A model generated the notes under the pieces. That model worked only from the letters and a program-made list of their open reading frames with translations. It had not been told where the DNA came from and ran no database searches. Below are positions 45,758 through 56,695 of a stretch of 64,000 nucleotides of DNA, piece by piece. The translations under genes and the position numbers were made by a program. Position 1 is the stretch's first letter. Every line of letters starts with the position of its first letter. Source of the DNA: Lantana camara (Eukaryota > Streptophyta > Magnoliopsida > Lamiales > Verbenaceae). Location: the NCBI GenBank assembly GCA_037501455.1, contig CM074856.1, positions 18,249,001 through 18,313,000 on the forward strand, given 5' to 3'.

Positions 45758-45923
45758 CAATGATTATGTGCGAAGGTGACAGAGACGGCACGTGTTCTTG
45801 GGGGATACTGACGCTTGGAGGGTTTCAGCGCTCGTGTATGACTGCCGTAATCACAGGACAGGTGTCGTCATCTTGGAAGTGCCACGTGTCCAAACGTGGG
45901 ACGAGCGCATTTTGACCCCATCA

Positions 45924-45934
45924 TTTTACCCTCC
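45924..45934 (-). promoter_or_regulatory. Polypurine tract of the gypsy element
   Basis: The minus strand reads GGAGGGTAAAA directly before the 3' LTR start TGATGGGG. Confidence 0.8.
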
Positions 45935-46262
45935 AATTCTGTAGTCCTTAGTGATAAGGGCTGTAGAATTTTTCCCAATGCAATCCATCGAGCGTGACGC
46001 TTGTATGAGGTTTGGCGTGTTGGGCAATCTTCCTTCTGATTGCGCCATAAATGCGGTCTCTTCAACTGACTGCTTGTAACGTCCCAGCATTAAATACAGT
46101 CCTTTCTTCTGACCATTTGGAGCGTCTAAGCATTACATGCTGATGCGCGTGGGGCGCGTGAGTCTTGGGAAGTACGTGACGGTTCAATAAAGTGAACGGT
46201 TTCCTAGGCGGGAAATGATTACGGTTTTGATTTTTTTCCAGAATCGTACTAACTTCCATCCC

Positions 46263-46270
46263 TATAAATA
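46263..46270 (+). promoter_or_regulatory. TATA box of the antisense retrotransposon gene
   Basis: CCCTATAAATAAGGGAATC on the + strand, 294 bp upstream of the ATG at 46557. It is opposite to the transcription direction of gag-pol, and the interval to the ATG is a reasonable 5' UTR. Confidence 0.6.
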
Positions 46271-46556
46271 AGGGAATCTGCATCCATTCCATCTTTTACG
46301 CAAACAAATATTCAAAGCATCCTATTGCAGAGAAATTCCTTGCAAACTAGTTTCAGAGCATTCCAACCTTTCCTTCAAGCTTTTCCAGAAATTTCAAGGT
46401 ATTCTTCGGTGAAACTTTCTAACTTTGGTAACCTTAGAATCAAGTTAGGATTCAGCGACTCCTTAGACTTCTATTCTCCAGGAATCTCGAATCTCTTTAG
46501 ATATACAACACTTCCCAGAAAAAATCCCCAAATCTCTTCCAAATTCCAACACCGCC

Positions 46557-49441
46557 ATGGCCGATCATCATGTAGAAGAGTTTGCCCGTGAAGTCGAAGA
46601 GATGGCCACCCAGAACTCATCCCCTCCTGGTTCCCCTAGAGACGAAGAGTTGGGCGCGACCGTTATGGCCATGGATGAAAGAAACCCAGGTGGGGTAGAG
46701 CATCTCTTCGAAGAGATGACCTTGGTAATGGAGGCGGAGAGACAGGGGGTGACTCTCCCGATAACTGAGAGTGCGACTCACCCTCATCGCCATACAGTGA
46801 CAGTGGCCATCGCAGCTCCGGCGCCGGAAACAGAGGAGGTAGCGGGGCCCTCTGAAAGATCCCGTGACAAGGGTAAGGGCAAGAGGACCAAGAAAACCAA
46901 GAAAGCCAAGGGGCCCAACGAGGGTGAAGGCTCGGGCATGCAAGCGACCGAGCGTACTCCAGATGAGACTCCTAGCAAAATCACTTTGGGAGATGTGAAG
47001 ACTATGCTGGCACCAATTTACTGGGATGAGCGCTTCACATGGAGGATTCCTGCTGACCACGAGCGCGCCAACCACCCACTGCCCGGTGAGATGGCGGTCT
47101 ACATGGATGCGGTCGGCTCTGGGGGCTTGAGGTTCCCCTCTGCCCCTCGCAAGTCGTGCCCAACGGCCTCGCACTGATAATGAGCTTCGTGATCCTCATG
47201 GGATGCGCCGGTTACGAGCCCTTTATGTGAAATTTCAACGATCTTTTTCAAGTGGTCAGCTCACCGCGCTCGTCACCTGAGGCGGGTTACTTCTACTACA
47301 TCCACGCAAAGGCCCATTTGAAAGTGATCAATTCCCCCTCAACCACTTATCCCCCAAACTGGAAGGAGAAGTATATTTTTGTCAAAGCGCCAGAAGATGA
47401 GGGTTTTGGGGTGGTCCGAGAGTGGATAACCCACTGGAAAGGATCCCTTGTACAAAATCGCTTAGAGCCTGCCTTCCCAAAGGATTGGATAAAGAGCCTG
47501 TCTAGGGCGTTGAGGGAAGAGGGACGTTTGATCCGAGCCAAGGATTGGATTGACGATGATGAGCTCATGTTTCTTTGTGGGCTTACCAACGACCCACATT
47601 ATCTTGACAACCCTCCCGCTCGTGATTTGGAGAGAGACGGTTAGATTCTTAGGGCACTAACTTTTAGCTAGGGATACTAACTGTATTCTTCCCTTTGCAA
47701 CTTGTATTTTGAGAAATTTGTTTAAGGGTTTCTAACCCTGGTTTCCGCCTTCCTTGTAGGTGTAGCAATTCTCGAGATGGCTGGAGGAATCAGACATGCT
47801 GCCAGGTTTGCTAACGCCAACAGGCGTCAAGCCCAACAAAAGGAACAACAAAACCCCCAAGGCCGTGGAGCGGGTAGGGGAGACGGTCGTGGCGGTCAGC
47901 ATGGCGCCAGCTCAAGTACGGCTCCTGTCACTCAAACTCAACGAGGTCGAGGGGATAGCAGAGCGGCCAACGTGGAGAACAGGATAGTGGTGCGGCCACC
48001 CCCTGTGACAGATTCGAGGGTGGCCGACCCTCGTGCTACCACCCAAGCGAGGCCCCCAGCAAATGTGGTGACAAGCGGGGCCCAATCGAGTGCTGACCGG
48101 ACTTCCCGCAAGAGGAAGAGGATGCCTGACACCCTCGCAATAACGGGCAAGGGTAAGCAAGTGGTGGAAGGCCCCAAGGGCAGCGGAGACAATTCCTCTT
48201 CAGAGGAGGAACATCTGTGGGGTTTCACCCGTCGAGGGGATAGACACTTCACCGGCTCCGCGGACGGAGGTACGGTTCTGTTGAGGCCCGGGACGCTCAC
48301 TCAGACTGTCAGCGAGAATTTGTACGATAGGGCCCAATTCACTGTAGATCACAGGCACTTGTACACTGAGTCCGTCGAGACGGTGGCCTATGACATGGTG
48401 CACTCTATAATCTCCGTAAGCTCTCATTCCCTTGTAATTTCACTATCTCTGGAAGGTATTATTTTCTCACATTCTTACTAACACTTTCATTCTTTCGAGC
48501 CCGTACAGCAAGTACTCCCGAGGGCCAAAAATATTCAGATGCGCGCCTCAGTTTATGCTGATCGAAAAGCCAAGTACAAGAAAATGGTGCACGCGAATGA
48601 TCTCGCTCAAATCCAGGTGGAGATGGACACTGAGAAGGTTAAGTGCGAATCCCTCAAGGAAGAGTACAGAAAAATGGAGGAGGAGATGAAGAAGCTGCAG
48701 GGTGACTTTGCGAACGCGGAGAACGCTCGAAACAGTTTGAGCGACAAGTTTGCCCAACTTGGTGAGAGCTATAAGAAACTCGAGACCGAGCGTGACGGCT
48801 GGCAAACGAGGGCTCTGGAGGCGGAAAGGAAATTCACTGACACCATGAACCAATGGCCCCAAAGTCTAGAGCGAGCAAACAAGGAGACGCTCATGAAATT
48901 CTGTCATTCTAAAGCCTTCAACTTTGCCGCTTCCTTGCACTATCTGGACGAGGCTCAAAAGGCCTTCAACTTAGCCATTGATCAAGGCATTCACAAAGGG
49001 TTGACGGATCCGGCCATCCGTAGGGCCGAAGGCATGGGGCTCATGTTCAATGAGTGTTGCGAGGAGGATGACGACGACCGGGATGATCCTGCGGACACCA
49101 TTTCTGAACCAGAATACGACTTCCTGGTCAAGCTTATCCAGGATGAGTATATGGAAACCCATCCTCCCGAAGATGCCTCCCAAGCAGCCCATAATGAGCC
49201 TCAAGCGCCTGCCGTAGAAAATGCCCTTGTTCCAGCTGCTGAAAATGCCAATGTTCCTGCCCACAATACCAACGAGCCCAACGCCCCGCGAGCACCCTCA
49301 AACAATGAGCCTGAGCCTCCAGTTGCCCAGCACCAAGAAGAAAACGATCCCCCAGCGCAACAGCCGGAGGGCCCAGTTCATGGTCCTGTGGCCCAGAACA
49401 TCTTGGTGGTCTTGGATGAAGATGTGGCCCCTGCTGCTTGA
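46557..49441 (+). pseudogene. Antisense extra gene of a Tat-type element (gypsy-type transposase-like domain plus coiled coil)
   Basis: A + strand spliced gene opposite to gag-pol. Segment 1 is 46557-47639, segment 2 is 47760-48415 and segment 3 is 48509-49441. The introns 47640-47759 (G|GTTAGA...TTGTAG|G) and 48416-48508 (CC|GTAAGC...TACAG|C) preserve the reading frame. The N-terminal part is acidic with a basic KGKGKRTKKTKKAKG patch. Then comes a domain with HPLPGEMAVYMDAVGSGGLRFP, PSQVVPNGLALIMSF and GYFYYIHAKAH, resembling the plant family named putative gypsy-type transposon/transposase (Pfam Transposase_28 as I recall it). The middle part is Arg/Gly/Gln-rich, the third a long coiled coil (about 48600-48840) with an acidic, proline-rich tail. 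One frameshift near 47140 and one TGA near 47229 break it. Antisense ORFs of this kind are reported in the Tat lineage; their function is unknown. Confidence 0.75.
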
Positions 49442-49565
49442 AGTTCTTCCTCGATGGCTTGAACTGCAACTCTTCTACCCTTAGTTTAGTGCCTTTCTTT
49501 TTCTTGTAATAATATTATGGGCCTTTGAGCCCTTACTTTGTAATATTCGGCGTGGAGTCTTAATC

Positions 49566-49571
49566 AATAAA
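49566..49571 (+). terminator. Poly(A) signal of the antisense gene
   Basis: AATAAA in TTAATCAATAAAATTCC, 125 bp after the stop codon. It is preceded by a T-rich stretch (TTTCTTTTTCTTGTAATAAT, which contains a second possible signal). Confidence 0.6.
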
Positions 49572-49744
49572 ATTCCTCTTTTCCATGATACTGTCTTTTA
49601 CCTTTTTCTTGATTGCGAATTTTCACCTTGCGCTTGTTGTAACAAAATCTTATAGTAATGAGATTGTGTGTAACAGGCTTAGTAAAAATTACATTACTCA
49701 GATAGGCTTTTGACACTTGACAGATTTTGTTAAATCTTGTAAAC

Positions 49745-50008
49745 TTGAAAAATTTTACTAAGTCTTGGGTAATCATGAGGGTCTTATTGTGAGGCTTCCC
49801 CCACTCAAGACTTGTGTAAATTTTTGCTTTTATACTTAGAAAATTTTGCTAAGTCTTGAGTAACTACGAGGGTCTTACTGAGAGAATGCCCTCGTTCAAG
49901 ACTTGTGAAATTTCTTCTTAATCTTGGGAAATTTTGCTAAGTCTTGAGTGGTCACGAGGGTCTTACTGAGAGACTACCCTCGTTCAAGACTTGTGAAATT
50001 TCTTCTGA
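49745..50008. repeat. About 90-bp tandem repeat, three copies, between pol and the antisense gene
   Basis: TTTTGCTAAGTCTTGAGT...CGAGGGTCTTACTGAGAG...CCCTCGTTCAAGACTTGTG recurs with anchors at 49761, 49852 and 49940. Within each unit ACGAGGGTCTTAC...CCCTCGT and AGTCTTGAG...TCAAGACT are inverted, so each copy can fold into a long hairpin. It sits where convergent transcripts of pol (minus) and the antisense gene (plus) would end. Confidence 0.75.
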
Positions 50009-50424
50009 ACAATACTGCCGTTAAACGAGTGTTCTTGTTCCTGTTCACCTTTCAGAGTTTGCCAACGATCCCGTTTTCGAGCGCAAGGCATTGTAACAAA
50101 CGGCCAAGGCCTACTAGGATTTCCTTCGTATTTTCCTTCCGATTCGTCAAGTTGGTTGTGAGCGTTACCAGTCTATCCTTATGAGGGCGTCCCCCACGCG
50201 GAGTAGAGTGCTGGCAAGCGCAACTCATGTGCAATAATAACGTTCGTCTTGGAATAAACTGCCAACCACGCTCGTAAAGACGAGGGACGTAGGTCTTATC
50301 CATTCATGTAATTTAAAAAGTAGAAGTACAGAGATATTGAAAAGAATGCATTGTAACTTACTTGAGATTTGAAGTACATAGAACCCATTAACAGGGTGTT
50401 TACATCATCGTTTCGAAAGAGCTT

Positions 50425-51372
50425 TTATACATAAAACCGCCGGAGGTTACATGCGTTCCAAGGGCGAGGCAAGCGCTCACCTTGAAGTGTCTCCAGGGTG
50501 TAAGTGTTGTTAGCTTTGATCTGGATGACTTTGAACGGACCCTCCCAGTTGGGGTCCAATTTCCCCACATGTTTGGACACTTCTACTTTCTTCAAAACCA
50601 AATCTCCCAATTGGAAAGTCCTTTCTCGCACGCGCTTGTTGTACTGTTGTGCCATGGTTGCCTTATATCTATGTATTTTGGCCCAGGCCTTGTCTCTTCT
50701 CTCCTCCAATAGGTCCAACTCCAGGCTCCTGTTATCTTCATTAAGCTGAGGCTCGAAATAGGCTACACGAGCGGATTCATTTACAACTTCTGCTGGTATC
50801 ATTGCTTCTGACCCATACACGAGCGCGAAAGGTGTCTCGCCAGTGGCCGCTCGTGGAGTGGTGCGATAAGCCCAGAGTGCCCCTTGCAGCTCTTCTGCCC
50901 ATTCACTCTTCTTGCTCTCTAACATTGTTTTTAGATGCTGCAAAACGACCCTGTTGGTGACTTGCGCGTACCCATTGGCCTAGGGATGGCCCACGGAGGT
51001 AAAGCGCTGTTCAATCCCTAACTCTGAACACCACTCCCGTGTGTCAGCTGCTATGAATGGGGATCCATTGTCCGAAATAAGCACCCTCGGAATGCCATAT
51101 CTGCAGATGGTGTTCTTCCAAATGAAGTCACTTACGACCCTGAAGGTGATTTTTGCCTCAGCCTCGGTCTCGGCCCATTTGGTAAAATAATCGACAGCTA
51201 AAATGACAAACTTCTTTTGTCCGACCGCGATGGGCAAGGGGCCAACAATGTCAATTCCCCACTGGTCAAAGGGCCAGGAGACATCTATAGGAATCATCTG
51301 ATCGGCTGGCAGTTGAGGGAGATTGGAATGGAACTGGCACTTAGGGCACTTTCTGGAAAACTCAATGGCGTC
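50425..51372 (-). pseudogene. pol: Gypsy integrase (catalytic core and C-terminus), two nonsense codons
   Basis: Minus-strand continuation of pol. After the zinc-binding start (HSGSCGNHSEGR and, after a stop, CPKCQ) comes the core WPFDQWGIDIVGPLP (first Asp), LISDNGSPFIA (second Asp) and GHP-stop-ANGYAQVTNRV. The third catalytic residue is Gln here where the family has Glu (NG-x-x-E-V-T-N-R). An in-frame TAG also replaces the Gln of the usual HPQANG, and a TAA separates the zinc site from the core. The C-terminal part is intact to LPRPWNACNLRRFYV and the stop. It would catalyse cDNA insertion, but this copy cannot encode an active enzyme. Confidence 0.92.
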
Positions 51373-53850
51373 TTAGAGAACTGTGGGCCAATAAAACCCA
51401 CTCCTCATAACCTTCTTAGCCAGGATACGTCCTTCTGAATGATTCCCGCAGCTCCCACTGTGAATAAGTTCGAGCGTTTCTTTCGCCTGCGAGGGCCTTA
51501 GACACCTCATCGGTGGTCCTTGAAATGACTTCTTGAACAGCCTTCCCTCAGAGTCAATAGAAAATCGAGGGGCCTTGTTCCTAATTTTTCGAGCCTCTAC
51601 CTTGTCAGTGGGACTAACACCATCTTTAAGAAATCTGATGATATCATCAAGCCAACATGGCTCGTGCGGATCGATCATGGCGACCACCTCCCTAACAATT
51701 CTCTCCTTGATCAAAGGTGCTTTCGTTCTAAGGAACGTGACTGAACGCTCGGAAGTGCCTTCTAATGCCAAAGCAAATTTAGATAGAGCGTCAGCACGCT
51801 CGTTCTCGGCTCTTGGGACTTGGAGTAGATGGAATTCCTTGAACTTCCCAATGATCTCCCTGGCTTTGCTCAAGTACTGCACCATGGTGGTTTCTCGAGC
51901 CTCATAAGTTCCTTCAATCTGGCTCGCAATTAACTGTGAATCAACATAAGCAGTAATTCTGGAAGCTCCGTTCTGAAAAGCAATTTTCAATCCTTGCACA
52001 AGGGCCTCATACTCTGCCTCATTATTGGTGACTTGAAAATTCAACCTGATTGCAAAGCCTAGCTCAATCCCATTGGGGTCTCTGAGGGCTACCCCTGCTC
52101 CTCCCCCTTGAGAGGTTGAGGAACCATCCGTGTGCAGCACCCATAACCCCTCACTCTCCTGAGCAGTGGGTTCTAAACTGAAGCGTTCAACCAGCAGATC
52201 CGCTACCACCTGCGCTTGAATAGCAGTTATGGGCTCGAAACTTAAGTCAAACTGACTCAACTCAATAGCCCATTTTAACAATCTTCCCGACATGTCCGGT
52301 TTGGACAACACTTGTTTCAAGGGCTGATCAGTAAGGACCGTTATTGAGTGCGCTTGAAAGTAAGGCCTCAATCGCCTTGATGCATTGATGAGGGCGAACG
52401 TAAATTTCTCGGTTTCCAAATACTTCTTCTCCGCCCCTTGTAACGTTTTGCTCAAATAATAAACAGGCAAATGCTTACGTTCCCGCACGATTATCAATAC
52501 CGTGCTCGTTGCCTCGGCTGAAACGGAGAGATACATAAACAACCTCTGACCCTTAATGGGTTTGGTCAGGAGCGGAGCGCTCGAAAGGTAAGCCTTCATG
52601 TCCTGCAGCGCTTTTTCACATTCTTCCGTCCAAGTAAAATTACGTGCGTTTCTCAAAATCTTGAAGAAAGGAAGGTTTCTGTCTGTCGAGCGTGAAATGA
52701 ACCTGTTCAGGGAAATGATTTTTCCCACTAGCACTTGTACTTCCCTGAGGTTTCGAGGGGAGGGGATCTCCAAGATAGCCTTGATTTTCTCTGGGTTGGC
52801 CTCAATACCTCTCTGACTGACCATGTAGCCTAAAAACTTTCCCCCTCGTACTCCAAAAGTACACTTTAAAGGATTCAATTTCATCCCATACTGGCGTAGG
52901 ATCGAAAAAGTGCGCTTGAGATCCTCCAGATGTGAGCCCTGACGCTCGCTCTTGACAATCATGTCGTCAACGTAAACCTCCATGGATCCCCCAATTTCTT
53001 TCTCAAACATCTTATTGACGAGACGCTGATAAGTGGCTCCAGCGTTCTTGAGCCCAAATGGCATGACTAGGAAATAGTATATCCCTAGGTGGACGACAAA
53101 TGAAGTTTTGGGGCGGTCCTCTGGCGCCATAAAGATTTGATAGTACCCCTGGAAGGCGTCCATCAAGCTCATGAGTTCACAGCCAGCGGTCGAATCCACC
53201 AATTGGTCTATTCTGGGCAATGTGTAAGGATCCTTAGGGCAAGCCTTGTTAAGATCAGTAAAATCATTGCACATGCGCCATTTATTTGCACTCTTGGGCA
53301 CCAACACCACGTTGCACAGCCATTCGGGGTACAAGATGGGCTCAATGTACTGGGCCTCCAGAAGCTAGTTAACTTTTTCCTCAATAACTCTTTTCCAAAA
53401 TCCGTGTACATCCCGCTTCTTCTGCTTTATGGGCTTGAACGAGGGATCCACGTTGAGCCTGTGGACTATGACGCTTGGGTCAATCCCTGTAAGTTCAGAT
53501 GCCTTCCATACAAAGACGTCAATGTTTTCTCTGAGAAAGTCAATCATCATAATCTGCGAGGGTCCAGAGAGGTTGGACCCAATCTGGGTAGTTTTATCCT
53601 TGTTCCCTGGTTCTAGCTCAATGGTGAGGAATTTTTCCGAGGGTTCAATCCTTGCTTCTGGACGGGGAAGCTCGAGCGCCCTCTTTTTTCCTGTCAAGCG
53701 TCCATCGTTAAGGGGCTCGTTCCCCTCACGCTCGTCTTCCTCGGAGGAGGATTCTTCCACTGTTCCTGGTGGAGCGCTTTCGAGGGAGTCTTTGGCGCCG
53801 GGATCTTTCTTCTTGTTATTTTTCTTGTTCAATTTGGCCCTCTTGCGCAT
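51373..53850 (-). pseudogene. pol: Gypsy reverse transcriptase and RNase H
   Basis: A frame of about 160 codons (53850-53365, ending ERVIEEKVN-type residues) is followed after one TAG by 653 codons (53334-51373). RT motifs: NDFTDLNKACPKDPYTLP, MDAFQGYYQI, FGLKNAGATYQR and EVYVDDMIVKS (YVDD about codon 121 of the second part). Then comes the first RNase H region (LYYLSKTLQGAEKKY-like residues) and a second RNase H domain with HTDGSSTSQGGGAGV and NNEAEYEALVQGL. The second part runs into the integrase zinc site. This is the enzyme that copies element RNA into DNA. A frameshift near 53850 separates it from the protease-linked frame. Confidence 0.93.
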
Positions 53851-54095
53851 GGGACCATCCTCATCAAGATTAGGAAAGTCAACGGATTTCTTGTGGACCC
53901 GATTTGGAAAGTTTTCTCAGCCTTAGGCTTCCTGAGGGACAACATATAACATTCCCAGGCTTCTCGCACATTGCACAATACTTCTCCAACGCCCTCGGGG
54001 GTGGGAAATTTGATTTTTTGGTGGTAGGTGGAGATGATACCTTTGAAATCAACGAGGGCTGGACGCCTGATTATGATGTTATAGGGAATATCAAT
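53851..54095 (-). pseudogene. pol: Protease-RT linker of the gypsy element
   Basis: In frame after the TAG at 54096 the minus strand reads IDIPYNIIIRRPALVDFKGIIS, the end of the retropepsin region (I-x-G-R-P-A pattern, here RRPA), then FPTPEGVGEVLCNVREAWECY. This shows that gag-protease and pol were one polyprotein. Confidence 0.8.
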
Positions 54096-56608
54096 CTACA
54101 CTACTGCATAAGTAACCATGAGCGTTTTACGCTGTGGGGCTCGGCCGAATGAGGTGGCCAGACGAATTTCCCCTCGTGGGACGACCTTCGAACCTCCAAA
54201 GCCTATGAGGGCTGTTTTGAGTGGTTCGAGCGGGATGTTGGTAACATTCATCTTCAAGAACGTGGAGTAGGGCAAAACATTAACAGAGCTTCCACTATCC
54301 ACTAACACCCTCTTTACAATGTGATTGTGGACATCTACGCTAACCACCATGGAGCAATCAGAGGTTTCACCGTCCCCATGGGGCGTTACAATGTGCCCTA
54401 AGTCCCTATCATCAAAGCCTATTACATCGTTTTCTTTTGAGCGTTGATCATTCGCCTCCTGAATGGCGTAGATGGGTTTGGGCATGGATGGGCGTTGGTC
54501 ATAACTTCGGACGTACCGTCGCCGAGCAGAGTTAGAGTCTCCTCCAGAGGAATCTCCTGCTATCATATTGATAACCGCAAATGGGGTATTTTCTTGCTCA
54601 GGAGCTTTTCCATTGCCCCGATGGCTACTCTCCGTGGGGCCTTGCCTCCGTGTGCTTCTAGAACGCGACGGGCTCCTTCTTCTCTCTCCGGTGCGCTCGT
54701 TACAATATTCATCATAACGCTCCAACACCCTGACAAATTCTTTCAGGTGGCCCCCAGCGATGAGTCTTTGAATTTTAGTTTCCAACTGGCGGCATTTATC
54801 CGTGTCATGCCCCTTCTGCTTGTGGAAAGCACAGTATTTGTTTGAGCGCCTCAGCGACTCCGTTTCCCTCATCTTGACGGGTCTCTTGAAGAGTTTCTTA
54901 TCAGAGAGGTTATAGACTTCTGAGTTCGGCCTGGTGAGAGGGATTCGCTCGAAAGGTCGAGGGGGCAGGGACGATCTCTTGCGTTCCTGGTGACGCTCCT
55001 TTTTGACAATGACTTCCCGGCCCCGCTCTTGGTGGCGCTCGTTTCTTACTGGGCTGTGATGCCGGGGCCCATTCGTCCCATACATATCTTCGAACGTGAA
55101 GAAAGGCTCGGCAACTTCCCTTAAGGCCATGAGGGGTCCTGGCCTCCTCTCCACAATGGCATCGGCGAATTTCTTGCTCACATACTGCTTGTGATCCACA
55201 GCCTGAAAGAGCACTGGGATCAAGAATTCCATAGAAGGCCTCTCCACCTGCAAAATCTCCTTATTAAAGCGGGCGAAGAACGAGCGAAGAGACTCATTGT
55301 TGCCTTGCACAATGTTGTAAAGGGCAGTGGGCGCAGTGACCGGAGCCTTCAGAGAATTAAAGTGGTTGATAAAGGCGTCGGCCAACTCCTGGTATGAATG
55401 TATCGAGTGTGGCGGCAGCCGCTTGTACCATTCTTGAGCCATTCCCACCAGGGAAGAGACAAAGACTTTAGCCCAGTAGTTGCTCGAGTGCTCGTAGAGG
55501 TGCATCAAGTGCAGAAAATGATCCAAGTGTTCAGCTGGATCAGTTGTTTCGTCGTAGCGATTGACGGAGGTGGGGATTTTGGCCATTCCTGCTTGGGCCA
55601 TCAAAACTTCTTCCACGAGGGGGGAGCCCCTAGCCAGTGGATGGTATTCATATGTGCAGAAGTTCTCCTCATGCTCCTTGCGGTGGGGGAGCCGCGGCTG
55701 GCGGTCCTTGTGACGAGCGTCTCTGGCATCGGCTCATTCATCCCTGCTGTGGGAAATCTGAGATCGCGCTCGAGAGAGCTGTCCAACCATATCCTTTAAA
55801 CCCTGCAGCTGGTCTTGCACAGCCGCGAGGATATTAGGATTCACATCTCCTTCTTTGTCCCCTTGCTTGGTGACTCGGGAAGCCCTTTTGGAGGCATGAG
55901 AGTCCCCTTTATTTTCGTTAACCCTTTCGGTGGGCTCCCTGTTCCTGTCCACAGGGGGACGCTCGTTGTCGCCTTGGTGGGGCGTCTCTTTGGCGGGCGA
56001 TTGGGGCAGTTGGGGCCTTAGGACGGCCTGAGCCTCCCTAAGTGGGTAAGTCTGCAGTCCGCCCAAAGGAGCGGCAGCTTGAGTGGCCAGTCCAGAGGGG
56101 AAGTACATGGAATGGAATCTTTCCCATGCCTCCTGGGCCGCCTGAACTTCACATTGGGCGTAAGAACCCTTAGTTGCTGAGGAGTTAGAGGAGGTAACTC
56201 CACTCCTTCAATTTCCCTTGGAATCACCACCGGAAGCTGGATCTGGTCGGCATGGTAGGGCTGGATCTGCGGCAGCATGATGGTGGGAGTGAGTGTATAT
56301 CCAGGCGGAGGCATCATGTAGTTCTGACTTCCTGGGTTCGCATGGGTATGAACCCATTGAGTCTGGGGAGGCTGTGGAAAAGTGGGGAGAGAAACACCTC
56401 CAGCGGTGCTGGAGACTGGAGGCGCCGGCGGCGCAAGCGGCGGAACTGAAGATTCCGCCAGAGGAGTCACACCTCCGGCGGGTGGTGCTCCACTAGCGGC
56501 GGCGGAGGGTGGCGGTGCTCCGCCAGCCGCGACAGAGGAAACAACTAGGTTGGCATCCTGGGAGGGGTTCTCTCCTCCTCCCACAGCTCCGGATCTCGTA
56601 GCTGCCAT
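54096..56608 (-). pseudogene. gag: Gypsy gag and protease
   Basis: Starts at ATG 56608 (MAATRSGAVGGG), with a Pro/Ala-rich N-terminus. One base is lost near 56150 (the frame resumes as AQCEVQAAQEAWERF), and an in-frame TGA lies at 55734-55736 (probably CGA-to-TGA). Then 506 codons follow to 54096: capsid (DPAEHLDHFLHLMHLYEHSS, MAQEWYKRLPPHSIHSYQEL), the zinc-finger-like CAFHKQKGHDTDKCRQL (near 54830), an Arg/Ser-rich linker and the retropepsin motif RVLVDSGSSVNVLPYSTF (near 54295). Gag packages RNA and the protease cleaves the polyprotein. The active-site D-S-G is intact. Confidence 0.92.
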
Positions 56609-56673
56609 GATTAGAGAAGATTCTGGGTGTTTTCTTTTCAACTAGCAGAAAAGAAGAAAAGTTGTGAGCTTGT

Positions 56674-56691
56674 TTCCCACAGACGGCACAA
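56674..56691 (-). promoter_or_regulatory. Primer-binding site of the gypsy element
   Basis: The minus strand reads GTGCCGTCTGTGGGAAAC a few bases after the 5' LTR, a mutated form of the common plant gypsy PBS GGCGCCGTCTGTGGGAA. Confidence 0.75.
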
Positions 56692-56695
56692 AAAA

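Larger units (their letters stand above)
43650..45923 (-). repeat. 3' LTR of the gypsy element, split by a solo LTR
   Basis: The sequence matches the 5' LTR at both ends. It carries about 280 bp (about 43959-44240) missing from the other LTR, and the solo LTR insertion 44320-45757. Without the insertion it is about 830 bp. A minus-strand TATA (CTATAAATACAC near 43925) lies in the shared part. Confidence 0.92.

Noticed and set aside
47347..49469. Minus-strand ORFs opposite the antisense gene
   Set aside because: They would be collinear with gag-pol, but they lie downstream of the integrase stop, have no motif, and the + strand shows frame-preserving introns.
51533..55799. Several + strand ORFs of 100-165 aa over gag-pol
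   Set aside because: Shadows of the minus-strand RT, protease and Gag, which carry all family motifs.
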